DNA from: Neobacillus pocheonensis
GTDB taxonomy: Bacteria > Bacillota > Bacilli > Bacillales > Cytobacillaceae
DNA length: 64,000 nucleotides
Direction: 5' to 3'
Assembly (NCBI GenBank): GCA_023702235.1
Contig: JAMQCR010000001.1
Location: 1,798,001-1,862,000 of the forward strand
A program made the translations under genes and the position numbers. The notes below the pieces were generated by a model. The model worked only from the letters and a program-made list of their open reading frames with translations, did no database searches and was not told the DNA's origin. Each line of letters begins with the position of its first letter. The stretch's first letter is position 1. Below are positions 45,838 to 56,581 of the stretch, piece after piece.

Positions 45838-45869
45838 GACCCAGCAATATTATTGCTGGGTCCTTTTTT
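45838..45869 (+). terminator. Strong plus-strand terminator without an assigned gene
   Basis: GACCCAGCAATA/TATTGCTGGGTC perfect stem followed by CCTTTTTT on the plus strand; no plus-strand gene precedes it for more than 900 bp. It could end a small RNA or help stop the convergent ene-reductase transcript. Confidence 0.6.
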
Positions 45870-45954
45870 ACTTTTTCTAAACTAACAATGTAAGATTTTA
45901 AAACTATACGCAACCAATTTATCGGTCTAAAACAAATTTTTATATTTTTAAAAT

Positions 45955-47080
<1,126 letters not shown>

Positions 47081-47176
47081 TTTTGGAACCTCCAATTCGT
47101 TCTTACTCTTTAAAAATAGTGGAACAAATTTCTCTAATTCAACTTAACTCATTTAGTTTGTGTAAATGGCATGATT

Positions 47177-47497
47177 TTAAAATGAAACATGCTTGGAAAT
47201 TAAATCTGTTAAAGCTTCTTTAGGCTGATAACCGATTACCTTCTCCACCGCTTTCCCATCTTTAAAAAGAATTAACGTCGGAATACTCATTACTCCAAAT
47301 GCGCTAGTTGTTTCCTGGTTTTCATCTGTATCTAGCTTGATAATCGTTACTTTATTTCCCATTTCGCTATCGATCTCTTCTAACATCGGAGCGATCATTT
47401 TACAAGGGCCACACCAAGGTGCCCAAAAATCAACTAACACAAGCCCTTCCTTTATATTTGCTTTAAAAGTTTGATCCGTTACATGCGAAATTGTCAT
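47177..47497 (-). CDS. trxA: Thioredoxin
   Basis: 106 aa with the active site [17 protein letters not shown] and cis-Pro in [10 protein letters not shown] complete, intact thioredoxin that reduces protein disulfides with NADPH through thioredoxin reductase (not in this window). It sits between the Rrf2 gene and the ene-reductase. An operator-like CTGTA-N11-TACAG lies 72-92 bp upstream, so it is likely controlled by the neighbouring Rrf2 protein. Confidence 0.95.
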   Translation of the reverse strand: MTISHVTDQTFKANIKEGLVLVDFWAPWCGPCKMIAPMLEEIDSEMGNKVTIIKLDTDENQETTSAFGVMSIPTLILFKDGKAVEKVIGYQPKEALTDLISKHVSF

Positions 47498-47568
47498 TTT
47501 ATGTTTCCTCCTAAATTGTAATAAAAATAGTTTCAGTTTACCTTTTAAAAAAAACAGGCAGACTTTAT

Positions 47569-47589
47569 CTGTAATTTTAAAATATACAG
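47569..47589. promoter_or_regulatory. Putative Rrf2 operator before trxA
   Basis: CTGTA, 11 bases, TACAG; the internal AATTTTA also matches the site at 48060-48080. It sits between the Rrf2 stop and the trxA start. Confidence 0.6.
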
Positions 47590-47608
47590 TAGGGATAGAA
47601 AAAAAGAA

Positions 47609-48043
47609 TCAGTTTTTTGGACACTGTTTAATTTTTTCTAAAACAGAACTAATCGTAATTTTTTCCAAGTATTTTTCAAAATACAATTCTGCATCATTGA
47701 ATATTTCTTCCATTACCACCTGGGTATTGGAAGATACCACACATTTTTGTTCTGGATCCCCTGTACACCAATTTGGTTTTAACGTTCCATGTGATACAGT
47801 GCAGTAAATATCTGCTAACGTTGTCTCTTGAGGATTACATTCCAGAATATAGCCCCCGCCAATTCCCTCTTTTGTCTTTACCAGGCCTTTTTTACGTAAG
47901 CAGCTCATGATTTTACGAATCCTTGCTGGATTTGTACATACATTTACAGCGATCGAATCACTGCTTGCCATGTGTTCTGGTAAATATGCTAAATAGACTA
48001 GGCTATGAACGGCAATCGTAAAATCACTATTCAGTGTAATCAC
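47609..48043 (-). CDS. Rrf2-family redox-sensing regulator
   Basis: 144 aa. Winged helix: TIAVHSLVYLAYLPEHMASSDSIAVNVCTNPARIRKIMSCLRKKGLVKTKEGIGGGYIL. Five Cys in two regions, including IYCTVSHGTLKPNWCTGDPEQKC in the area where Rrf2 proteins bind Fe-S clusters or sense thiol stress. Operator copies before its own gene and before trxA argue for autoregulation and control of trxA and the ene-reductase. The exact signal is not shown. Confidence 0.88.
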   Translation of the reverse strand: MITLNSDFTIAVHSLVYLAYLPEHMASSDSIAVNVCTNPARIRKIMSCLRKKGLVKTKEGIGGGYILECNPQETTLADIYCTVSHGTLKPNWCTGDPEQKCVVSSNTQVVMEEIFNDAELYFEKYLEKITISSVLEKIKQCPKN

Positions 48044-48059
48044 CCCCTCAAGAAGATTA

Positions 48060-48080
48060 CTGTAATTTTATTATTTACAG
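48060..48080. promoter_or_regulatory. Putative Rrf2 autoregulatory operator
   Basis: CTGTA-N11-TACAG, 17-37 bp before the Rrf2 start; flanking A and T extend the match to ACTGTAA..TTACAGT. Confidence 0.6.
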
Positions 48081-48282
48081 TTTTTAAAGTCAATAAAAAA
48101 GTACTAGATAAAATATTTTTTGTAAAAAGCAAGGAGACAATGGTTTTATGACTCCTTACTTTTATCATATGTACATTATAAAAAAGGTTGTATTGCACCA
48201 TTAAATTTTTAAGATTCCTTGGAGCTTTTCAAATGGTATCGGTATAGTTGATTGTGCCGCACCTGGAACTGTATAAATTAAA

Positions 48283-49528
48283 TCAAACCTGTTCATTTAG
48301 AAGCTTTGTCATGATAGCTGGATAATTTTTCTTAACATCCTCCACCGATATACTTTTTGAACTAGCAAGCTCCTTAAGACAATCCTGGTCAAAACGCAGC
48401 CATGAGGCGTAATTTCTTTTAAGATACCCTTCTGCTTCTTCATACGAATCAAAGAGCTGGGGCAGTTTTTTTTCAGCAATTCTGATCACATATTTTCCTT
48501 CAGGTTGAGGTTGGATATAAGAAATCTCCCCGTTACTGTTTTGATAGAAGGTTCCATAGCTAGCCCCTTTTATATTTAATTCATTGCGATCAGGGTCAGG
48601 TCTCATTGGCGGAATATCAAAGACATTGATGACATACTTTTTAAATGCTTCTTCCGTCAAGCCGCATCCCGAAGCCTTTGGATGACCGCCACCACCGTAT
48701 CTTTTGGCATAGGCAGAAACGTCAATTTCGTCATGAATAGTCCGAAAACCCATTTTTTTGGTGCCGACATTTAATAGGGCAATCATATCCAAATGGGGGC
48801 TAAGTAGATTTAAGGCATTCCCGAGCTCAGATAAATATTGTTCGGCATGTACAATTCCGACACAATAATCATCCACAATGGTTTGGACGAGCTGTCTGTT
48901 TTTTGAATGAATATATCGCTCGATTTTATTTTCTTCGATATCAAGGAGCTGATTTTCCATATCCGACAAGGAAAATGAGTCAGGGTTAACAGTCAATCTC
49001 TTCAGCATCTCTTCTTCAAATTTCTTCACGGCTAAGGATATAAAATAAATCGTTCAGTCTTTTTGCGGTAACATTATTATTCGCCTGCCACTCCCATGTG
49101 TCATATTGGCGGACGAGATCAATGAATTCTTCCAGCCCTTTACTGCGCTCCAACAATTGATGCTCAATGAAGTAATCATAAAATAAAGAAGTTGCACAGG
49201 TCTTTTTTCCAGAGTCATACTCTGTTTTGACCATCCCCCAATTGTATTCATTAAAATGCAACGCCGTGACATGATGGTCAAGCATTCTAACATGTCTGCC
49301 GACACGAAAGCGCTTGTCTAATTTCTTCTCTACCGACTCGTTAACGGCCAGGTCCGTTATATACATTTCATCATGATCGTGGTCTGGGTTTTCAATAAAT
49401 GCCTCTACTCGCTGGTTTAAGATCCGATAGGAACAATAAACCACATCAGCGTTTTCTCCAAATGCTAATTTTGCAATGATCCCGCAGCCAAGACCATCTA
49501 AATCAATGTCAGTAAAAAGTTTGATCAT
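48283..49528 (-). CDS. nrnB: DHH-type nanoRNase NrnB (YngD-like), frameshifted
   Basis: About 410 aa rebuilt. DHH domain: IKLFTDIDLDGLGCGIIAKLAFG (metal Asp), ITDLAVNE, MLDHHVTALHFNEYNWG (DHH) and LVRQYDTWEWQ. After a shift at about 49020-49030 the DHHA1 half continues to GGGGHPKASGCG, which binds RNA ends. This matches B. subtilis NrnB, which degrades oligoribonucleotides and nanoRNA. The start is uncertain: MIKLF at 49528 is preferred, with purine-rich GGATGGTGG upstream. Confidence 0.88.
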
Positions 49529-49621
49529 ACCCATCCACCATCCCAATTTTTTCATAACTAATAGTTTGTAAATTACCGGTTAAACTTATACAAAAATAAT
49601 TTCAATTATTTAACTCTTCCT

Positions 49622-49759
49622 TTAAAAAACCAAATACACCTTTCTGATAAGTTTAAGGATTTCTATGATTAAATTAAAAATTCCTTTTAATAAACGATAA
49701 ATACCTCGGAAAATCCCTTCAATTATGATTTCGACAATGAGTTCGAACAAAAATTGCAT
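49622..49759 (-). CDS. 45-aa amphipathic/membrane microprotein
   Basis: ATG 49759 follows AAAAGGATAGG at good spacing; product MQFLFELIVEIIIEGIFRGI... continues as one long amphipathic or transmembrane helix ending LIRKVYLVF. Alternating hydrophobic and Glu/Lys/Arg residues suggest membrane association. Similar Ile/Phe-rich 40-50 aa proteins are common in Bacillaceae. It is too short for standard gene callers. Function unknown. Confidence 0.5.
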   Translation of the reverse strand: MQFLFELIVEIIIEGIFRGIYRLLKGIFNLIIEILKLIRKVYLVF

Positions 49760-50068
49760 AAGGTTCCTATCCTTTTAAAAAAATCCTTGCCTTCTTAATT
49801 ATTATCTGTAAAACAGATTCTTTAATGAATGGAGTCCCCAATTAATAGTCGCGAATTCAATTATGAACGGTCAAGATTCAAATGTAAAATGAATCTTTGT
49901 TGGACTCAAAAGCACTGGTGTATAAATAAGTTTTTCACGTCAGCCAAGCTGTTGCATGAACGATCAATTTTATTTGCTCATTTTTCTCGGTTGAACTGAA
50001 TAAACTTTAAGATTATAAGACTATTGTACTTCTGACGTGAATCCGCGGCAAAAAAGGAGAAGTGAAAA
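49760..50068. other. Non-coding spacer between microprotein and GerPA-like genes
   Basis: No gene; both flanking genes are divergent, so it holds two promoters. No clear sigma motif was identified by eye. Confidence 0.4.
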
Positions 50069-50301
50069 ATGTTTTTTATCCCAGCGATTGTTAACATTGG
50101 CGGCATAAAGATCAACAGTCCCGATCATGGGAGTGCAGTCTCTTTTGGAGCTAATTTTTCAGTTGGTATGCGAGTCAGTGGTAAGAAAAATCAAGGCTTT
50201 GGCAGCAAATGGCCGATTTTACGAGAGTGGTTATCCCCATTGATATTACCCTAGATGACGATTTCATTGATAGCCCTTCAATAAAAGAAACCATTGTGTA
50301 A
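50069..50301 (+). CDS. GerPA/GerPF-like spore germination protein 1, frameshifted
   Basis: About 77 aa rebuilt. MFFIPAIVNIGGIKINSPDHGSAVSFGANFSVGMRVSGKKNQGFG is in frame 1; after a one-base loss near 50207 it continues MADFTRVVIPIDITLDDDFIDSPSIKETIV to TAA 50301. Length, the N-SPDHGSAVSFG core and the C-terminal IKETIV equal those of the two following genes. GerPA/GerPF family proteins help spore-coat permeability to germinants. AAAAGGAGAAG precedes ATG. Confidence 0.66.
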
Positions 50302-50314
50302 AATGGTTTCTTTT
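50283..50314 (+). terminator. Terminator overlapping the first GerPA-like stop
   Basis: AAAAGAAACCATT/AATGGTTTCTTTT perfect 13-bp stem; left arm codes for the final residues. Confidence 0.85.
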
Positions 50315-50472
50315 ATCAATAGCCAAAAGTTAATTAAGTGATAGTTGATACCTATTTTAATGTTATCTATAAGCTAGCATCAAAATTCCTTTATGATCGC
50401 ATCGAATCTCGTATAAAAACCAATAGGACGACAATGGATAAGATTGAAAAACCTTTATTAGGAGTGATAAAT

Positions 50473-50706
50473 TTGCTTGTTGGAGCTTATGCAATCAACT
50501 TTCTTGGATTTAAAGTAAATGCCATTGACAATGCTTCAAATGTAAATTTTGGCCCCAATCAATATTTGGACCAATTTCTTTCGTACAAAAGGAATCAAGG
50601 AGTCGGCGAGCAAAACGGTGATGTCTCCCCAACCAATATCCCGATTTCATGGGTTGTTGATCCGGATGTCACAGATAGCAATGCCGCAAAGAACAGTATT
50701 ATTTAA
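50473..50706 (+). CDS. GerPA/GerPF-like spore germination protein 2
   Basis: 77 aa. TTG 50473 has GGAGTGA upstream; the longer frame from 50338 lacks a ribosome site and similarity. Product MLVGAYAINFLGFKVNAIDNASNVNFGPN... then YKRNQGVGEQNGDVSPTNIPISWVVDPDVTDSNAAKNSII. Pairs closely with the next gene (FLGxKxNxxDxAS, NFGPNQ, SYKRNQG, EQNGD, KNSII). Intact. Confidence 0.7.
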   Translation: MLVGAYAINFLGFKVNAIDNASNVNFGPNQYLDQFLSYKRNQGVGEQNGDVSPTNIPISWVVDPDVTDSNAAKNSII

Positions 50707-50752
50707 GGTAATCGAATGTTGAATAACTAGGGACTTCTAATTAAATGGGGGA

Positions 50753-50989
50753 ATGATGATGTTTGCACCTATTGTGGTTAACTTTTTGGGGTTAAAACTC
50801 AATGTACTTGACCATGCCTCATTAATGAATTTTGGTCCAAACCAATGGATAGACCAATTTATTTCGTATAAACGGAACCAAGGATTTGGGGAACAAAACG
50901 GGGACATTGTTCCAATAATTATTCCTATCTCCTATGTGATGGATGCTGACATCATTGATAACTCGACGGTCAAAAACAGCATCATATAA
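50753..50989 (+). CDS. GerPA/GerPF-like spore germination protein 3
   Basis: 78 aa, intact, MMMFAPIVVNFLGLKLNVLDHASLMNFGPNQWIDQF...KNSII. GGGGGAA precedes three possible ATGs; 50759 has the best spacing. A tandem duplicate of gene 2. Together with gene 1 it forms a run of small spore proteins on the plus strand between minus-strand nrnB and thiC. Confidence 0.72.
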   Translation: MMMFAPIVVNFLGLKLNVLDHASLMNFGPNQWIDQFISYKRNQGFGEQNGDIVPIIIPISYVMDADIIDNSTVKNSII

Positions 50990-51045
50990 AAATAAAAAGC
51001 TGGCAAGCCCAACTTTTTATATTATAAATTTTCAATTTTCCAATA

Positions 51046-51078
51046 AATACTCCTGGTTATCGAGAGCCCAGGAGTATT
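51046..51078. terminator. Bidirectional hairpin after the GerPA-like run
   Basis: AATACTCCTGG/CCAGGAGTATT perfect 11-bp stem between convergent genes; T tracts are weak on both sides. Confidence 0.6.
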
Positions 51079-51137
51079 GGTGTGCTTAAGACTATTTCTA
51101 AAATGCGCAACAAGATTCGTGTAACATCGATGCTAGA

Positions 51138-53103
<1,966 letters not shown>

Positions 53104-53190
53104 TTAAAATTGGTTAATTTTGCGATCTAGAAGTTACAGCATAGTTCATTACCAGTAACCTTTACGGTCAAATAAGTAATAAATGACAAT

Positions 53191-53218
53191 AAAAAAAGGT
53201 TCTGTTTACACAGAACCT
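53191..53218 (-). terminator. Riboswitch-controlled terminator before thiC
   Basis: AGGTTCTG/CAGAACCT stem then T7 on the minus strand, between the aptamer and the gene. Confidence 0.85.
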
Positions 53219-53272
53219 AAATTATCGTCAAAAAGTAGTGGCGCGTATCAAAAATAACGATGACGCCTTCGA

Positions 53273-53372
53273 AACTACTTCCCTACGCTGGTATAATCCA
53301 GATCAGGTTCAAAGGGTCAAAGAATTTAACGCATTCTTTTCTCAGTCCGAGCCATCGGACCCCCCTAGTAGA
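53273..53372 (-). ncRNA. TPP riboswitch
   Basis: On the minus strand: CTAGGGGGGTCC, then CTGAGA, then ACCCTTTGAACCTGATCTGG and ACCAGCGTAGGGAA, the conserved thi-box core. It lies about 180-280 bases before thiC with a terminator in between, so high TPP ends transcription. Confidence 0.96.
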
Positions 53373-53586
53373 GCATTTGAAGCTATTGATGAAACTTTAA
53401 ACTTGATATTAACACAGTGCTCAATATTTTGAAAGTTTTAATTTTTAAATAGGAATTTTTTCCTATAACCTTCCCTTGCAAATGGAATCGGTTCATTCAA
53501 AAAAACAACCTTTGTAATAGGAGTTTCTTCTATTGCTTCAAATCCAATTCCAAGTACAAAAGCTATCCAATCGGATGGCTTAAATT
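53373..53586. other. Spacer with a coding-like remnant
   Basis: On the minus strand, 53424-53579 stays open without a start codon: KLKFKPSDWIAFVLGIGFEA..EETPITKVVFLNEPIPFAREG..KKFLFKN. It looks like protein sequence after the DUF1003 stop, but I recognise no family; the thiC promoter must also lie here. Confidence 0.3.
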
Positions 53587-54162
53587 TTAATTTTTCGGCT
53601 CATCTGGTTCAATAGTACCACTTGGATTCAAAACCGATAAAAGCTGTTTAATTTGAATTAATTCTCCTTCAATACGGTGAAGGTGACTCTGCATATCATC
53701 AATTTCCTGTTCTGCTTTATAATTTATTGCAAAATCAATAATGGATTCGTGTTTATCGCGAGCAGCCTGCCTATTCTGACTCATCATGATGACCGGGGCT
53801 TGAAAAGCAGCAATAAAAGATAAGCATAAATTCAATAAGATAAATGGTGGTTCATCAAAATGAAAATGCTGGGTAAACGCAATGGTATTCCAAACAATCC
53901 AAACGATAAGAAATATTCCAAACCAAATAATAAATTTCCAACTTCCACCGAATTTAGCAATTAGGTCGGCAAGACGGTCGGATTTCGTTGTTCGTTTGAC
54001 ATATTCCTCGTCAAGATGAGTCATTATGCTGCTTTCGTAATTATCAACCAATCGATCAATACGTTGTGCATCATTTTTATTAATTTCAATATCAAAACCT
54101 TGAATGATTGAAGCGTCATCATTGATTTCAGGCTTTACATAAAATACTTTCCTTTTGCTCAT
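53587..54162 (-). CDS. DUF1003 membrane protein
   Basis: 191 aa. The DUF1003 core: RLADLIAKFGGSWKFIIWFGIFLIVWIVWNTIAF...FDEPPFILLNLCLSFIAAFQAPVIMMSQNRQAARDKHESIIDFAINYKAEQEID. Two membrane helices and a C-terminal amphipathic helix. N-terminal 60 residues acidic and soluble. Function of the family is unknown. GGAGGGAG precedes ATG 54162. Confidence 0.85.
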   Translation of the reverse strand: MSKRKVFYVKPEINDDASIIQGFDIEINKNDAQRIDRLVDNYESSIMTHLDEEYVKRTTKSDRLADLIAKFGGSWKFIIWFGIFLIVWIVWNTIAFTQHFHFDEPPFILLNLCLSFIAAFQAPVIMMSQNRQAARDKHESIIDFAINYKAEQEIDDMQSHLHRIEGELIQIKQLLSVLNPSGTIEPDEPKN

Positions 54163-54340
54163 TGTACTCCCTCCTTCTTCAAGTATTAAGGAGCCATTAC
54201 CAATCCATCCATATAAAGGTTAGTGACCTGCTATAAAGCGACCCCCACTTGAATTCGGAGCTTTGACTCCCCATACTGACACAGCATCGAGGTTCAGGAA
54301 GTTCTGAACCTCGTATGTCCAATATTTAGTTTTTGAACCT

Positions 54341-55525
54341 TTATGTTAAATCGTTTTTCTTCGCAAACATATATAGACCAAATGTTTTTCTAATTGATAA
54401 TATAATTCCCATTAGAATCATATTTGAAAACAAGGAACTTCCGCCATATGTTAAAAAAGGAAGTGAAATCCCTTTAACAGGCATTAACCCAACAACCATT
54501 CCAATATTTTGGAAAATTTGAACTGTCAAACTAAATGCAATTCCTGCACAGATATAGGTGCCAAAGGGCGTTTCCGATGTATGTCCTACTCCGATAATCT
54601 TATAAATTAGAAGATAGAACAATATAATGACAAATGAAGCCCCAAAAAATCCGGTTTCTTCCGCTACCGTGGAAAAAATAAAATCGGTATGTTTTTCAGG
54701 AATATAGACATTACCTTTCATTAAGCCCTTTCCTGAAACTTCGCCGCTCCCCACCGCTAAAAGAGATCTTTGGGTTTGGTAAGCTTGATCACTGTTTCCG
54801 GCTGGATCTAACCACCCTACAATCCGCTGCTGCTGATGAGGCGATAGTAATGGAATCAAATGTTTATAAATAACGTCCGGCTGGTAATAATACAAATACA
54901 CAAGTACGCCCATAATAAGAATAGCGCCAATGACAAAAGCAGCCACTAACTTCTTTTGAAGTCCGGATAGATAAAGCATACTTCCAATGGCAACAAAATA
55001 TAAGAAAACCATACCGGTATCTGGTTGGATATAAACAATCAGCGAAGGAGGAATAGTTACGAGCAAGACTTTTCCGACAAGAAACAAATCCGTTTGCAAC
55101 GTTCTTACAGGATGAATGGTATTATGCTTCGTGATTAATCTAGCTACTAAAATAATCAAAGCAATTTTAAAATATTCAGAAGGCTGTATAGAACCTATAA
55201 GGGGAATACTAAACCATCTTTTTGCCCCTAGTATCATAGGCGCGATCGAGCTTGGCGAAAATTTTAAGATAATAATCAAACTAAAAAACCCTATATACGA
55301 AGGCCAAGCTAATCTTTCTATTTGATCTACATCAAGCTTGGCGACGCAAATTAAAAGTACAAATCCTATGATGTAATTGATCCCTTGCTTCATTGCGAAA
55401 TTCTGTGTTCCATACTGACCTGTTTGCTGATTGCTATAGATAAATAGTAAACTTAAGATAAAAAAAGCAATTAAGATTAGTAGAATTGTCCCATCTAATC
55501 TTCTATAAAAATTTGTTGTATTCAT
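54341..55525 (-). CDS. rodA: SEDS-family peptidoglycan polymerase RodA
   Basis: 394 aa, ten helices. SEDS hallmark regions: MILGAKRWFSIPLIGSIQPSEYFKIALIILVARL (catalytic Glu-Tyr region), YIQPDTGMVFLYFVAIG, QTQRSLLAVGSGEVSGKGLMKG, HTDFIFSTVAEETGFFGA and NIGMVVGLMPVKGISLPFLTYGGSSL. Polymerises glycan strands for elongation with a class B PBP. Intact. A second SEDS gene of FtsW/RodA type lies 2.2 kb away on the other strand. Confidence 0.93.
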   Translation of the reverse strand: MNTTNFYRRLDGTILLILIAFFILSLLFIYSNQQTGQYGTQNFAMKQGINYIIGFVLLICVAKLDVDQIERLAWPSYIGFFSLIIILKFSPSSIAPMILGAKRWFSIPLIGSIQPSEYFKIALIILVARLITKHNTIHPVRTLQTDLFLVGKVLLVTIPPSLIVYIQPDTGMVFLYFVAIGSMLYLSGLQKKLVAAFVIGAILIMGVLVYLYYYQPDVIYKHLIPLLSPHQQQRIVGWLDPAGNSDQAYQTQRSLLAVGSGEVSGKGLMKGNVYIPEKHTDFIFSTVAEETGFFGASFVIILFYLLIYKIIGVGHTSETPFGTYICAGIAFSLTVQIFQNIGMVVGLMPVKGISLPFLTYGGSSLFSNMILMGIILSIRKTFGLYMFAKKNDLT

Positions 55526-55583
55526 TTCTTCACCTTATTAACCTTTTTGTAGTTACATGTTGTTTTAAATTAGTTGATACCTA

Positions 55584-56234
55584 TTATCGTTTTACTTTTA
55601 ATAAACCAAATACAAGCTGTACGGCAATTGCATCGTCTAAATACCCGATTGGAAAAATATAATCAGGAATAACATCTACTGGTAAAATGAAGTATAATAG
55701 TGCACTTCCCATTATAGCGAGTTGACCTGTGGTACCCTTCATCGTGCTAAATTTCACAAACATATCTTTCAAATTGTTTATAAAAGGACCTATACTTCCT
55801 ACTTTTTGAAGTTTCTCATCAAATCTTTTTAAGATTGTTTCTTTCCCCTCTTCAGTTTGTGCATATTGTTTATAATCAGCTAATTGTTGTTCAACACTTT
55901 CAATCGTAAACTTTTTATCATACATTTTTGATGATTCGAGTATTTTTTGAATGCTTTCAATAGACGAATGTATATCATCAAAATGATTCTTTTCCTTCTC
56001 TTGTTCAATGGGATAACCCGCAGCCTCAAATAATTCAACGATTGGGACTCCAAGACAAACTGCAAATTTTTGTAAGTGTTCTGGGTTGGCTTTTCGTTTA
56101 CCGTTTATGATCCGTGAGATTGTAGCGGTATCGATTTCAGTAAGCTCACTAAGCTTCCTCATAGATAAAGTCCGCTGCTTTAATAAGTCTTTTAACAGTA
56201 AACCAATATTGTTAATTTTTTTTGTTTCAGACAT
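55584..56234 (-). CDS. XRE-type HTH regulator fused to a DUF1232 membrane domain
   Basis: 216 aa. Residues 7-65 form an XRE/Cro HTH (LLKDLLKQRTLSMRKLSELTEIDTATISRIINGKRKANPEHLQKFAVCLGVPIVELF), then about 90 residues of charged linker, and a C-terminal DUF1232 (MGSALLYFILPVDVIPDYIFPIGYLDDAIAVQLVFGLLKVKR) with a membrane helix pair. A membrane-tethered DNA-binding protein is implied. Divergent intergenic DNA holds two TTGAC-N5-GNCAA sites. Confidence 0.88.
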   Translation of the reverse strand: MSETKKINNIGLLLKDLLKQRTLSMRKLSELTEIDTATISRIINGKRKANPEHLQKFAVCLGVPIVELFEAAGYPIEQEKEKNHFDDIHSSIESIQKILESSKMYDKKFTIESVEQQLADYKQYAQTEEGKETILKRFDEKLQKVGSIGPFINNLKDMFVKFSTMKGTTGQLAIMGSALLYFILPVDVIPDYIFPIGYLDDAIAVQLVFGLLKVKR

Positions 56235-56338
56235 ATTCTACTTTCCTTTCTTAATACTATATTAAGCTTACTTTATTAAAATAGTTTCAGCATCTATTAA
56301 TGTAAGTAATCAGTGATAGTTTAAAATATATCTCACTG

Positions 56339-56353
56339 TTGACATTTCGTCAA
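56339..56353. promoter_or_regulatory. Putative operator site 1
   Basis: TTGACATTTCGTCAA: perfect TTGAC/GTCAA inverted repeat. A second copy is 93 bp away. Confidence 0.5.
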
Positions 56354-56431
56354 TATCACAAAAACGTAAAATTGCTCCATTATTACATTTTAAAGTTTAG
56401 TATAAAAAAGTGCGTTATTTCATCTTTTTTG

Positions 56432-56460
56432 TTGACATTTTGGCAATAAAATCTTATATT
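56432..56460 (+). promoter_or_regulatory. Promoter with embedded operator site 2
   Basis: TTGACA (56432-56437), 17 bp, TATATT (56455-56460). The -35 lies inside TTGACATTTTGGCAA, a near copy of site 1, so a bound regulator would block RNA polymerase. Confidence 0.65.
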
Positions 56461-56487
56461 ACTTTTTATTGAGAAAGGAAAGCTATT

Positions 56488-56559
56488 ATGTTTTGTATTA
56501 AAAAGGACAATGAAACTACTTGTCAATTTAATAGCTTGCTAGAAGCAATTAATTTCTAA
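56488..56559 (+). CDS. 23-aa leader or microprotein
   Basis: ATG 56488 follows GAAAGGAAAG; the product begins MFCIKKDNETTCQFNSLLEA and ends INF. Two Cys. It is directly downstream of the promoter and 22 bp before the phosphodiester glycosidase gene, so it may be a leader peptide affecting its translation. Confidence 0.4.
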   Translation: MFCIKKDNETTCQFNSLLEAINF

Positions 56560-56581
56560 TTTTTTTAAAAGGAGATGCATC

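Noticed and set aside
50338-50472. N-terminal extension of GerPA-like gene 2
   Set aside because: The 45 extra codons have no ribosome site and no match to genes 1 and 3; TTG 50473 with GGAGTGA gives the expected 77-aa protein.
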